Shown: positions 51,768-60,096, numbered from the stretch's first letter. The stretch: DNA of 64,000 nucleotides from Neptuniibacter halophilus (GCF_030295765.1 NZ_AP027292.1:310001-374000); one strand, 5' to 3'. Numbers and translations are program-made. The notes: generated by a model from the sequence alone, not told the origin.

Positions 51768-53321
51768 ATGTTAGACGGAATTATGACCGGCCTGACCACT
51801 GCGGTTATGCCCTTTAACCTGATGATGGTCGTCGTTGGCTGCTTTGCCGGCACCTTTATCGGTATGCTCCCGGGCCTTGGCCCCATCTCAGCGGTTGCGC
51901 TGATGATCCCGATTACTTACGGACTGGATCCCTCATCCGGTATCATCCTGATGGCCGGTGTCTACTACGGCGCAGTGTTTGGCGGCTCCACCTCCTCCAT
52001 CCTGATCAATGCGCCGGGCTGCGCCAGCACCGTGGTAACCTCCTTTGACGGCTACCCGCTGGCTCAGCAGAAACAGGCCGGTAAAGCGCTGGCACTGGCG
52101 GCTTACTCTTCATTCACCGGCGGTACGATCGGAGCACTGGTACTGCTGTTTGCCGCACCTGCTCTGGCGTCGGTTTCACTCAGTTTTCAGTCCAGCGATT
52201 ACTTTGCACTGATGATTCTCGGCCTCACCGCGGTGGCTGCCTTCTCCGGTAAGGGTCAGGTCATCAAAGCGCTGATTATGACCGTATTCGGCCTGATGAT
52301 TGCCACGGTCGGCACCGATGTCACCTCAGGCACCACTCGCTTTACCTTTGGCAGCGTTGATCTGATTGACGGTATCAGCTTCCTGCTGCTGGCAATGGCT
52401 ACGTTCGCCCTGACCGAAGTGATTATGACCGTACTCAAAGGCCAGCACCGCGAGGAGGAAGAGCAGATCGACATGAGCCAGCTAGGCAGCATGAAGCTCA
52501 GCCGCGAGGAGGTGAAACACGTAGCACCAACCATCGGCCGCTCATCTGTCTTCGGTTTCCTGATCGGAATTCTGCCGGGTGCCGGTGCGACTATCGCGTC
52601 TTTCCTTGCCTATGGTCTGGAACGTAATCTGGCCTCTGCGAAAGAGAAACTGAAGTTCGGTAAAGGCGCTCTGCGCGGTCTGGCTGCGCCAGAATCTGCG
52701 AATAATGCCGCCTCAACCGGCTCCTTCGTGCCTTTGCTGACACTGGGTATTCCCGGCTCCGGCACCACGGCCATTATGCTCGGTGCGCTGATCGCTTACG
52801 GTATCCAGCCCGGCCCACGGCTGTTTCTGGATAACCCGGATGTTTTCTGGTCAGTTATTATCTCCATGTACTTTGGCAATCTGGTACTGCTGATCCTTAA
52901 CCTGCCGTTGATTCCGTACATCTCCAGACTACTGGTGATCCCGCGGCCCATTCTGATTCCGCTGATTCTGTTCTTCTCGATCACCGGCGTCTATCTGGTC
53001 AGCTTCAATAGCTTTGATATTCACCTGATGGCGATCATCACCGTGATAGCGATCTTCCTGAAACTGCTGGAGTTCCCGATGGCACCGATGCTGCTGGGCT
53101 TTATCCTCGGCGGCCTGATGGAGAACAACCTGAGCCGGGCACTGACGATCTCCGATGGCAGCTTCGCTTTCCTCTGGGAGCGGCCACTGACCCTCAGTAT
53201 CGTTATCGTCGCGGTTGTGGTTCTGCTGCTGCCTCCGCTGCTGGAGCTCTATCGCCGCTCGAAAGGTGTGAAACAGAGCACTCCGGGGGCCGAGTGTTCG
53301 GTACAGGAGGGTGAAGGTTAA
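51768..53321 (+). CDS. tctA: TctA large membrane subunit
   Basis: The 517-residue protein has about 11-12 membrane helices and the diagnostic TctA segments: GTFIGMLPGLGPISAVALM, YYGAVFGGSTSSILINAPG, SVFGFLIGILPGAGATIASF and PLLTLGIPGSGTTAIMLGAL. It forms the sodium- or proton-driven channel for the acid delivered by TctC. I use the ATG at 51768, with GGAGG ten bases upstream and a conserved start (MLDGIMTGLTTA), not the in-frame ATG at 51753 that overlaps tctB. A terminator follows at 53334-53361. Confidence 0.95.
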   Translation: MLDGIMTGLTTAVMPFNLMMVVVGCFAGTFIGMLPGLGPISAVALMIPITYGLDPSSGIILMAGVYYGAVFGGSTSSILINAPGCASTVVTSFDGYPLAQQKQAGKALALAAYSSFTGGTIGALVLLFAAPALASVSLSFQSSDYFALMILGLTAVAAFSGKGQVIKALIMTVFGLMIATVGTDVTSGTTRFTFGSVDLIDGISFLLLAMATFALTEVIMTVLKGQHREEEEQIDMSQLGSMKLSREEVKHVAPTIGRSSVFGFLIGILPGAGATIASFLAYGLERNLASAKEKLKFGKGALRGLAAPESANNAASTGSFVPLLTLGIPGSGTTAIMLGALIAYGIQPGPRLFLDNPDVFWSVIISMYFGNLVLLILNLPLIPYISRLLVIPRPILIPLILFFSITGVYLVSFNSFDIHLMAIITVIAIFLKLLEFPMAPMLLGFILGGLMENNLSRALTISDGSFAFLWERPLTLSIVIVAVVVLLLPPLLELYRRSKGVKQSTPGAECSVQEGEG

Positions 53322-53333
53322 CCTTCAATGACA

Positions 53334-53361
53334 ACGGGGAAGCAATGCTTCCCCGTTTTGT
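53334..53361 (+). terminator. Terminator of the tctCBA operon
   Basis: ACGGGGAAGCA and TGCTTCCCCGT pair perfectly around a two-base centre and are followed by TTTTGTTT. It ends the operon 13 bases after the tctA stop. Confidence 0.88.
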
Positions 53362-53384
53362 TTACCCGCCTACAGGGGCGCACC

Positions 53385-54092
53385 TCAATACTCAAATCGC
53401 TGTAACTCAAAAACCATACTGCCACCTTTAAACAACGCCAGATCCAGCGGCTCCTGCCGCGCTAACTTCACCAGCCCGACGCCGGGCGCGTACCACTCAC
53501 TCTGTCGCACACTGACCTCCTGATAGCCCAGCCTGGGATCCGCATAAAGTACCAGCGTGCCCGTCGCTTCCACCCGGATACAGTCCACAAACTCTCCGGC
53601 AGGTACCACGACCCGGGCATCAGTTTCGATAATTTCATAGGACAGCATAAAGCGATGCTGACCGGGATCAGGCAGCGCATGCGCGGTTACGCCATGCAGC
53701 AGATAAGGTTGCGACTGCACCTGCCACACCCGGCCAACTTCCAGATCCCTGAATGCGGGTAATACCTGTCTCGGTTCAGGGTCGAACCGCGGTCGGGTTT
53801 CCACCAGTGTCCGCTTGGCCACCCGATGGGTGCCGGCATCATCCTGCAGAATGAAATAATCGGTGCCGTTGCTGGTCCGCCGGAGAATCAGCGGGGTTTC
53901 ATAATACCGCTCTTCATCCCGGTAGCTGCCCCCGATCTTAATCGAAAACGGAGAGCGCTCAATTTCACCCGCACGTTCAAGGGTTACGTCATAATGCCAC
54001 TCAAGCCCCGGTTGCAGAGGAAAATAGTTATCTTTGGGAGGCTTTTCCCCACATCCCGCCAGAACCAGTATAAGAAGCAGAAAACCACGCAT
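53385..54092 (-). CDS. Hypothetical lipoprotein of the ExbB/ExbD-like module
   Basis: The 235-residue protein has a lipoprotein signal (RGFLLLILVLAGC, Cys about residue 14) and a beta-rich mature part: FPLQPGLEWHYDV at the start, then a YFILQDDAG hairpin, VPAGEFVDCIRVEATG and SEWYAPGVGLVKL. These last motifs are typical of exported beta-barrel-like lipoproteins of unknown role that bind at the cell surface or periplasm. It is the last gene of a four-gene operon with an ion-channel pair. The ATG at 54092 has GGAGAAATAG upstream, which contains the end of the preceding gene. The longer frame to 54131 lacks a lipobox at its start and is not favoured. Confidence 0.75.
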   Translation of the reverse strand: MRGFLLLILVLAGCGEKPPKDNYFPLQPGLEWHYDVTLERAGEIERSPFSIKIGGSYRDEERYYETPLILRRTSNGTDYFILQDDAGTHRVAKRTLVETRPRFDPEPRQVLPAFRDLEVGRVWQVQSQPYLLHGVTAHALPDPGQHRFMLSYEIIETDARVVVPAGEFVDCIRVEATGTLVLYADPRLGYQEVSVRQSEWYAPGVGLVKLARQEPLDLALFKGGSMVFELQRFEY

Positions 54093-54093
54093 C

Positions 54094-54609
54094 CTATTTC
54101 TCCGGCAGAGCAGGATCAGGCAACCGGACAAATTCCAGTTGCGGGTACTTCTGTCCGGTCCGGCCTTTCTGTTTTTCCTGCTGGCGAAGCGCGGTCAGGG
54201 GTTTCACCTCTCCCAACTGAAGCTGACCGTTACGCATCTCCCGTAATGCCCGTTCGACCCGGCCATGCAATGCCTGATCGTATTCCAGCCGATAAGCCCG
54301 GGGACGTTCAGCCAATGTGTCTTCGCTCAGGTTACTGAGCCAGAGGTAGATACTCCCGGCGCTGCCCGGCTGTTGATCCGGCTCCTCTATCACCGCCGCA
54401 TGCAACAGAAATCGCTCAGGCACTGACCGTTCTGCAGGCCATCCCTGCACCTCTTTCCAGCCCTGATAACTGCCCCCGTAGAACAGCAGTACCAGAATCA
54501 GCAGAATCGTTTTCAGCCAGTGCTTAAGCCGACCGTAGATCAGTACCAGCAACAACAGAGCCGTGAGAAATCCATATGCCAGTACAAACCAGATCTGCAT
54601 CTCCGTCAT
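54094..54609 (-). CDS. Hypothetical membrane protein of the ExbB/ExbD-like module
   Basis: The 171-residue protein has two membrane helices at its start (about 5-26 and 32-46) and a soluble part likely in the periplasm or cytoplasm (SIYLWLSNLSEDTLAERPRAYRLEYDQALHGRV and onwards). I do not recognise its family. The start overlaps the end of the ExbD-like gene by four bases (ATGA), and its stop is one base from the lipoprotein start, so all are co-translated. It is likely a structural part of the same membrane complex, which is inference from position. Confidence 0.75.
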   Translation of the reverse strand: MTEMQIWFVLAYGFLTALLLLVLIYGRLKHWLKTILLILVLLFYGGSYQGWKEVQGWPAERSVPERFLLHAAVIEEPDQQPGSAGSIYLWLSNLSEDTLAERPRAYRLEYDQALHGRVERALREMRNGQLQLGEVKPLTALRQQEKQKGRTGQKYPQLEFVRLPDPALPEK

Positions 54610-55214
54610 TTATTCTGCCCCCGGGCCAGTGGTTTCTGTAACTGATTAATATTGATAACGTTGCCTTCGGGCGTCAGCGTAAACCGGACGGCGGTTGCCT
54701 CCTCCCCCTCCCGGGTTAACTGCAGGGTATGATAGTGCAGGACTTTCATTACCGGATTTACCTCCGCCAGATAGACAGTCACCGGCACGGCCTCTGCGGA
54801 TTCGCTTTTGAAGTAATGCACGTTAACCACATACTCTCCCGGTGGACGACCGCGGATTGTCAGCACCTCCTGATTGAGCGGGTTGATAATCTCCCTGCCC
54901 TCAACCACCTGCGTATCATTGACCAGCCCGCGATCATCCCGATCAAGATGGATCAGCCCGTCCTGGGTTCGCTTATACCAGACCTTTCGACCGCCCGGCC
55001 CCTGCGCCCAGAGGTCGATATCATTCGGGTCCAGGTCCGGCCAACTGACGGTGACCAGTAATTCCGCTTTAGGGTCGATAATCCCTGTCTTGGCGGGAGG
55101 ATTCAGCAGCAACAGAGCAACCAGAAACAGGAAGGTAAAGGTCAGAAGCGCATTAAACAGCAGATCCGTAAAGGGATCTAAATCTGAGCGCTGACCTGAA
55201 CCGAACAGCGCCAC
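54606..55214 (-). CDS. ExbD/MotB-like membrane protein with extracytoplasmic beta domain
   Basis: The 202-residue protein has a single N-terminal membrane helix (about 17-40) with the sequence PFTDLLFNALLTFTFLF. Asp17 sits where ExbD, TolR and MotB keep their proton-carrying aspartate. The rest is unlike ExbD: a beta domain with SWPDLDPNDIDLWAQGPGG, HLDRDDRG and a GEYVVNVHYF strand that resembles DUF2135/YfaP folds, which share DxDL, a proline-glycine turn and a D-rich loop. It would be in the periplasm. It lies three bases after the ExbB-like gene. This combination of motor helix and beta domain is the main reason to treat the cluster as a distinct system. Confidence 0.78.
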   Translation of the reverse strand: MALFGSGQRSDLDPFTDLLFNALLTFTFLFLVALLLLNPPAKTGIIDPKAELLVTVSWPDLDPNDIDLWAQGPGGRKVWYKRTQDGLIHLDRDDRGLVNDTQVVEGREIINPLNQEVLTIRGRPPGEYVVNVHYFKSESAEAVPVTVYLAEVNPVMKVLHYHTLQLTREGEEATAVRFTLTPEGNVININQLQKPLARGQNK

Positions 55215-55217
55215 GCC

Positions 55218-55964
55218 TCAGCACTCCTCAACTGCTGGCATATCTGTGCGATCCAGCTTTAACGCCACTGCGGCAGCCAGTAGCTGATCTGCGCAACGAT
55301 CCAGCAACAGATACTGAACCCCCAGCAGCATACTGGCCAGTAATCCTACCAGCGTCGTATTCATAGCCACGCCCATTCCCTGCGTCATCTGTTGCATCAG
55401 TTGTTTGATATCGGAAATGTCCAGTTGCTGCAGGCCGGAAACAGAGCTCAGCATCAGAATAAACCCTACCACCGTGCCGAGCAGGCCCAGCTTGATCAGC
55501 AACGAGCTGAGAAACCAGCCCACCTGATGGGCACCGCGCAACTTCTCAGCCAGCAACTCAGCGGAAAGCGCGGAGGTGTCATCATCCGGACGGTTTCTCC
55601 TCAGGTAATCCTGAACAAAGGACTCACCTGCAGAAAACCGACACTGCTGTTCGTGCTCCGCAACATGCTCCAGAACACTCATCATCCACGCCTGACGGCT
55701 AAGGAACCAGCTTCGGTAGGCACAGTGCAGCCAGCCAGCGCCGGTAAGTATCAGAATGACGACGGAAATGCGGGTGCTGTCCTGCTGTAATACACGGGGT
55801 AACAGGCCCAGCTCCCAGACGATGAACAGCGCAAACAGAAACAGGCCGCTGAACAGCAACCAGAGATGAAAACACTGATGGGGATTAGACAATCGGTTCA
55901 ACACGACCTCGTTGACTGACTGAGTATGTAAACAGGCCAGAGACCTGACCCTTACTATAGACAT
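55218..55964 (-). CDS. MotA/TolQ/ExbB-type proton channel protein
   Basis: The 248-residue protein has about four membrane segments: two near residues 30-50 and 65-80, and the channel helices around 150-170 and 200-225. The conserved core LIKLGLLGTVVGFILML and GMGVAMNTTLVGLLASML contains the Thr of the ExbB/TolQ/MotA ion path. It should power the ExbD-like partner encoded just downstream. The start is uncertain: I use the ATG at 55964, but the frame extends to 56003 and later TTG starts are possible. The upstream region holds a perfect CRP-type site at 56048-56063. Confidence 0.85.
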   Translation of the reverse strand: MSIVRVRSLACLHTQSVNEVVLNRLSNPHQCFHLWLLFSGLFLFALFIVWELGLLPRVLQQDSTRISVVILILTGAGWLHCAYRSWFLSRQAWMMSVLEHVAEHEQQCRFSAGESFVQDYLRRNRPDDDTSALSAELLAEKLRGAHQVGWFLSSLLIKLGLLGTVVGFILMLSSVSGLQQLDISDIKQLMQQMTQGMGVAMNTTLVGLLASMLLGVQYLLLDRCADQLLAAAVALKLDRTDMPAVEEC

Positions 55965-56327
55965 CTCTGAACAGCCCGGCAGCGCGTTCTGCCAAAACAG
56001 CACTAAAGAACACTCAGCCGGGGGTCAATAGTCGCAGAGGATAATTCTGTGAAAAAAGTCACAAAAAATTAGTAATAGCGCTTGACTATTGGATCAAACA
56101 AAGGAGAAAGATTTAATTAAATACAAATTTTAACACCATGAAAATTAAAGGATTTTACCCTGATTCATTTTCAATCAATTTGCTAAATCTGGCATAAAAA
56201 CAGGCGTTTCAGGCCTTTACCCATAAACTATAAACAGAGTTATCCACAGAAGTTGTTTATAACATCAATAACCCTCCTGAGCGCGCCATAGCGATCTAAA
56301 CTTAGAGGCAGAACGGAGGGAGCAACC
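55965..56327. other. AT-rich 363-base gap with regulatory sites
   Basis: No gene was found here. The strip is AT-rich, notably 56050-56250. It holds a perfect TGTGA-N6-TCACA site (56048-56063) and one perfect DnaA-type box TTATCCACA (56240-56248). It separates the divergent ExbB-like and AmrS genes. A single DnaA box is not enough to call an origin. Confidence 0.6.
56048..56063. promoter_or_regulatory. CRP/Vfr-type binding site
   Basis: TGTGA, six bases, TCACA: both half-sites match the CRP consensus core exactly. For the minus-strand ExbB-like operon the site could sit near -61 if the -10 is the TTTAGT at 56002-56007; for AmrS it is 270 bases away. The regulated gene is inferred. Confidence 0.5.
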
Positions 56328-57413
56328 ATGAATATCGATGAACAGCCTGAGGGCCACCCAACCCGCTACTGGCACACGCTGGAAGATGGACGGGTACAGT
56401 GCGATCTCTGCCCCCGCTTCTGCAAGCTCAAAGAGTCACAGCGAGGACTTTGTTATGTTCGTGGTAATCAGGGAGGCGAGATCAAACTTTTTAGCTGGGG
56501 CCGCTCAAGTGGCTTCTGTATCGATCCGATTGAGAAAAAGCCCCTGAATCATTTCTACCCGGGGGAGCCGATACTCTCCTTCGGTACCGCCGGCTGTAAT
56601 CTGAACTGCAGGTTCTGCCAGAACTGGGATATGAGCAAGTCCCGGGAGATGGACACGCTGGCTGATCAGGCCAGGCCGGAACAGCTTGCTGAATCCTGCC
56701 TGCAGCATCACTGCCTTGGCGTTGCATTTACTTATAACGACCCTGTGATCTTTATGGAATACGCACTCGATGTCGCCACGGCCTGCCATGAGCGGGGGCT
56801 GAAAGCGGTAGCCGTCAGCGCCGGCTATATCTGTGATGCTCCCAGAACCGAGTTTTTCAGTCAGATGGATGCCGCCAATATTGATCTGAAATCATTCTCA
56901 GAGAGATTTTATAAGAAGATCTGTGGCGGCCAACTGGCCCCCGTACTGGATACCCTGCTCTACCTGAAACAGGAAACCGACTGCTGGTTTGAGATTACCA
57001 ACCTGATTATCCCCGGAGAAAATGACAGCAATCAGGAGCTTGAAGCGATGTGTCGCTGGATCCACGATGAGCTCGGCCCGGAAACTCCACTGCACTTTTC
57101 TGCCTTCCATCCAGACTACAAAATGCTGAATACGCCCCATACGCCATCAGAAACCCTCACAAGGGCCAGAGAGATTGCTCTGAATTGCGGACTGCACTAC
57201 CCCTATACGGGTAACGTACACGATCCGGCGGGGAGCAGTACCTACTGCCATCACTGCGGGCTCCGCCTGATCGAGAGGGACTGGTATCAACTCGGGGAGT
57301 GGAATCTGGATGCTGCGGGTAACTGCCGGGGCTGTAGCAGCAAACTGCCGGGACGGTTCAGCACTCAACCGGGCAGTTGGGGGCCACGAAGGATGCCAGT
57401 CCGGTTGGTATAA
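56328..57413 (+). CDS. amrS: AmmeMemoRadiSam-type radical SAM enzyme (AmrS)
   Basis: The 361-residue protein is a radical SAM enzyme related to pyruvate formate-lyase activating enzyme. The cluster-binding Cys motif is GTAGCNLNCRFCQNWD (about residue 85-100), and two further CxxC zinc-type pairs are at the N-terminus (CDLCPRFCKL) and C-terminus (YCHHCGLRL and CRGCSSKL). The family is usually found with MEMO1 and AMMECR1 proteins, but neither gene is in this window. The reaction is unknown to me. The ATG has GGAGGG upstream. It is monocistronic. Confidence 0.92.
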   Translation: MNIDEQPEGHPTRYWHTLEDGRVQCDLCPRFCKLKESQRGLCYVRGNQGGEIKLFSWGRSSGFCIDPIEKKPLNHFYPGEPILSFGTAGCNLNCRFCQNWDMSKSREMDTLADQARPEQLAESCLQHHCLGVAFTYNDPVIFMEYALDVATACHERGLKAVAVSAGYICDAPRTEFFSQMDAANIDLKSFSERFYKKICGGQLAPVLDTLLYLKQETDCWFEITNLIIPGENDSNQELEAMCRWIHDELGPETPLHFSAFHPDYKMLNTPHTPSETLTRAREIALNCGLHYPYTGNVHDPAGSSTYCHHCGLRLIERDWYQLGEWNLDAAGNCRGCSSKLPGRFSTQPGSWGPRRMPVRLV

Positions 57414-57417
57414 CCAT

Positions 57418-57451
57418 AAAAAAGGCCCGATAGCATACCTGCTAACGAGCC
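57418..57451 (-). terminator. Terminator for the STAS/PP2C operon
   Basis: On the minus strand an imperfect 11-base stem (GGCTCGTTAGC with GCTATCGGGCC) is followed by six T residues. It lies 150 bases beyond the STAS gene stop. The gap 57452-57599 shows no gene. Confidence 0.6.
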
Positions 57452-57599
57452 ATTTCCCCCAACGTCCCTGTCGGTCATCGCCTCTTCCTGAAGCAATGAG
57501 ATTGAGGATTCAGTCCATGAAAACTGCTGCAATTCCTTTGCACCTCATGTCCAGTACCGATTGTAAGGTCTGAGAGGGAAACTGATATAGGAAAAATTC

Positions 57600-58091
57600 C
57601 TATTTTTCCTTAACTGATTCTAAAGTCGAAACCAGATCCCTGAAGGCTTCTCGATTGCTCTCGTTCAGATCCATCAGAATCCGGTGAGCCGCAATAATCC
57701 GAACCTTCATTTCATCCACAGACTCCTGCACCAGAGGCAACTGCTTCAGATCATGCACACTGGTTGGCAACTGCTCCAACAGGATAAAGATATGATCAAA
57801 GCCCATGGTGTAAAGAATGCGGGTAATATCGGGATTGGTTGAGACCAGCGCCGGCTTATCCAGCCCCAGCGCCTTGGCTTTTATTGCCAGCTTGGCGATG
57901 AGCCCCAGAGAAGTGCTGTCGATTCCTTCCGCCTGTGTCAGGTCGATAAGAATTTCACTGACTTCAGGCTCAGATAACGCGCCCTCAAGGTGACAATCGA
58001 GCGATGAGCAAAGCGTCAGCCGGACATCACCCACAAATTTCAGGACAAACCGCCCTTCGACCAACGCTGAATAGATAGAACCTTCCTGCAT
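57600..58091 (-). CDS. STAS domain protein with C-terminal helical tail
   Basis: The 163-residue protein has a STAS domain (about 1-105), with the likely phospho-serine in EGIDSTSLGLIAKL, and a helical tail of about 55 residues (VDEMKVRIIAAHRILMDLNESNREAF). It is the probable substrate of the PP2C phosphatase encoded immediately upstream, forming an RsbV/RsbU-like pair. No kinase of the RsbW type is adjacent; the HATPase of the HsbR-like protein elsewhere in the window could serve, as a guess. The ATG at 58091 lies two bases after the phosphatase stop. Confidence 0.88.
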   Translation of the reverse strand: MQEGSIYSALVEGRFVLKFVGDVRLTLCSSLDCHLEGALSEPEVSEILIDLTQAEGIDSTSLGLIAKLAIKAKALGLDKPALVSTNPDITRILYTMGFDHIFILLEQLPTSVHDLKQLPLVQESVDEMKVRIIAAHRILMDLNESNREAFRDLVSTLESVKEK

Positions 58092-58093
58092 TA

Positions 58094-59263
58094 TCACTGC
58101 CTGCAAATTGTCATGATCGCGATATCATCCGGTGCCGGGCTGATTATACCGGGAAGTAAAGCATGCTTAATCCTTTCAGGGCCTCCCCCTTTAGTCTCAG
58201 CAACCGCATCAATCAGACGCTGTTCTTTAGCCTCCATTCCCTCCTCTGGTAACACCTCGAGAATACCATCAGAGAAAAGGGTCAACTCAAACTGAGCGGG
58301 CAACATCAGTTTCTGCTCCTGAAACAGCGGTTCAGGAAACAGCCCCACCGGCATGCCCCGGCCCTCAAGGAAACGACACCCCTGCTGATCACGTAGCACC
58401 GGCATCGGATGATGACCTCCCACCGCATAGGTAAGACTACCGTTCTGCTCATCATACAAACCGATAAAAATACTCAGATGCTTACCTAATTCTGTTTCCA
58501 GAAGTTCAGAGTTGATTCGATAAAGTACGTCAATCGGCGACAAAATATCAAAGCTGGAGCGGCGCCGAAAATTACGCAGCAGCCGATTGGTCATATTTTT
58601 CAGCAGCACCGTTACCAGCGCAGAAGACGCACCATGACCTGAAACATCCGCCAGATAAAACAGCGTCTTATTTTTATCAATGGATACCACATCGACAAAA
58701 TCACCACTGAGATACAGTGAGGGAATCAACAGATAACGCGCCTGCACCCGCCCCAGCACAACGTGATTATCCGGCAGCATATTCTGCTGGATCTGTCGCG
58801 CCGCCTGCTGATCATCCTGCAGCTCGCCTAAACTCTTTTCCAGCTCATCCCGGTAGTGGACATTTTTTTCGATCAGATCCGCCTGATTCAGCAGCCTGGA
58901 AATGGCCTGGGCAAAAACCGTCTGTTCAAGACTGACAGATTTACGCAGGAATACATCGGACGCTCCCTGACGCAAAGCCTGTAGCACCAGCTCCCCCTGC
59001 TCATCCGGCAACAGGGTTAACACCGGTTTGGGGGCCTGCTGTGCCGCCAGAAGCTTCAGGGCTTCCAGATCGAGATGCTCACCCACCCCGACAATCAACA
59101 AAGAGAACTCATGCTCCTGCATCATCTCAAGTGCATAACGGCTGCTGAAGGCGGTAGAGATCTTGACCGGGGGTAGATCCGCCAGATCACAGGCATCGAT
59201 AACGGAATCGATAGCTTCTGCCATCTGATCAATTAAAAGAATGGTTTGGTAAATCTGCCTCAT
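58094..59263 (-). CDS. SpoIIE-type PP2C phosphatase with a degenerate receiver domain
   Basis: The 389-residue protein begins with a receiver-like domain (about 5-125). The usual phospho-Asp segment reads LLIVGVGEHL, with Gly where Asp belongs, so it is a pseudo-receiver. After a coiled coil (about 130-165, RQIQQNMLP) comes the PP2C domain with intact metal ligands: SGDFVDV, DVSGHGASSAL, LFSDGILE and PDDIAIM. It likely dephosphorylates the STAS protein encoded next. How its activity is set without phosphorylation is unknown; binding of another protein to the receiver is one route. ATG at 59263. Confidence 0.9.
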   Translation of the reverse strand: MRQIYQTILLIDQMAEAIDSVIDACDLADLPPVKISTAFSSRYALEMMQEHEFSLLIVGVGEHLDLEALKLLAAQQAPKPVLTLLPDEQGELVLQALRQGASDVFLRKSVSLEQTVFAQAISRLLNQADLIEKNVHYRDELEKSLGELQDDQQAARQIQQNMLPDNHVVLGRVQARYLLIPSLYLSGDFVDVVSIDKNKTLFYLADVSGHGASSALVTVLLKNMTNRLLRNFRRRSSFDILSPIDVLYRINSELLETELGKHLSIFIGLYDEQNGSLTYAVGGHHPMPVLRDQQGCRFLEGRGMPVGLFPEPLFQEQKLMLPAQFELTLFSDGILEVLPEEGMEAKEQRLIDAVAETKGGGPERIKHALLPGIISPAPDDIAIMTICRQ

Positions 59264-59370
59264 AGCTTAGCCTTTGTGAATAGGCTGCGATCCATGAGAG
59301 ACCACGTTAAATCCAGAAGACTTAACATGCAATGAAAATTTAGCGAAAAGAAGAGAAAAACAGGAAGGCC

Positions 59371-59393
59371 GATCCCCGGACAGGCCGGGGATC
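59371..59393. repeat. Hairpin between mlaA and the PP2C operon
   Basis: GATCCCCGG and CCGGGGATC pair over nine bases around ACAGG. It lies 8 bases after the mlaA stop. A T-rich tract (TTTTT) follows only about 11 bases later on the minus strand, so it may be a weak terminator. Confidence 0.5.
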
Positions 59394-59400
59394 GCACAGA

Positions 59401-60096
59401 TCAGAAATTGCTGTCATCGTAATTTTCAATATTACCATCAGCAATTTCGTAAGCGCGCTTCTGCAGGTAAGCGTCACGGATAAAGGTGTACTTATCACCG
59501 GAGATCAGCTTCTCAGACTCCAGCAGTTGAGCACGTTTATCGATAACACGCACCACGTAAAGCGCGTTGCGATCACCATTCTCACCCACGTGATAAACAG
59601 GATCCGTATAAGTATCCGGAATCAGGCCAATACCATCACGCACGCTGGACGGACCAAAGAACGGCAGTACCAGATACGGACCACTCTCCATACCCCAGTA
59701 GCCAAAGGTCTGGCCAAAATCTTCGTCATGCTTAGGGATGCCCATCGGCGTTGCTACATCGATCAGGCCCGCCAGACCGAAGGTTGTATTAAAAGCAACA
59801 CGCCCCAGATCCTGACCGGCATCGTTAAACTTACCCTGCAGCAGGTTATTGATCATGGTGCCAATATCCGCCAGGTTTTCGAAGAAGTTATTCACACCCT
59901 TTTCTGCCGGCTCAGGCATCACCGCTTTATAACCTTTTGCAAGCGGCTTCAGAGCATAGGTATCCAAACCATCATTGAAGCTGAACATTGTGCGGTTAAA
60001 CCCTTCCCAAGGATCAACATCCTCAGCCACCGCAGGCTGGATCAGTGCCGCAGAAAGCGCACCCGTCAAAAGCAGATTACGTAGTTTGGATTTCAT
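59401..60096 (-). CDS. mlaA: MlaA (VacJ) family outer-membrane lipid asymmetry protein
   Basis: The 231-residue protein is MlaA-like: DPWEGFNRTMFSFNDGLD at the mature start, NNLLQGKFNDAGQDLGRVAFNTTFGLAGLIDVA, DFGQTFGYWGMESGPYLVLPFFGPSSVRDGIG and YTDPVYHV are diagnostic when read as separate motifs. In E. coli MlaA sits in the outer membrane and removes misplaced phospholipids. Here the signal peptide ends in PAVAED, a signal peptidase I site, and no lipobox cysteine is present, so it would not be lipidated. The other mla genes are not nearby. It is monocistronic, ending near the hairpin at 59371. Confidence 0.93.
   Translation of the reverse strand: MKSKLRNLLLTGALSAALIQPAVAEDVDPWEGFNRTMFSFNDGLDTYALKPLAKGYKAVMPEPAEKGVNNFFENLADIGTMINNLLQGKFNDAGQDLGRVAFNTTFGLAGLIDVATPMGIPKHDEDFGQTFGYWGMESGPYLVLPFFGPSSVRDGIGLIPDTYTDPVYHVGENGDRNALYVVRVIDKRAQLLESEKLISGDKYTFIRDAYLQKRAYEIADGNIENYDDSNF

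Noticed and set aside
53385..55964. Zorya defence system
   Set aside because: There is a MotA-like and an ExbD/MotB-like gene, but no helicase or nuclease partner and the second protein has a different periplasmic domain.
56240..56248. Replication origin
   Set aside because: There is one perfect DnaA box in AT-rich DNA, but no further boxes and no dnaA, dnaN or gidA nearby.
57514..57573. Small gene ATG AAA ACT after amrS
   Set aside because: It is very short, has no ribosome site and no recognisable sequence.
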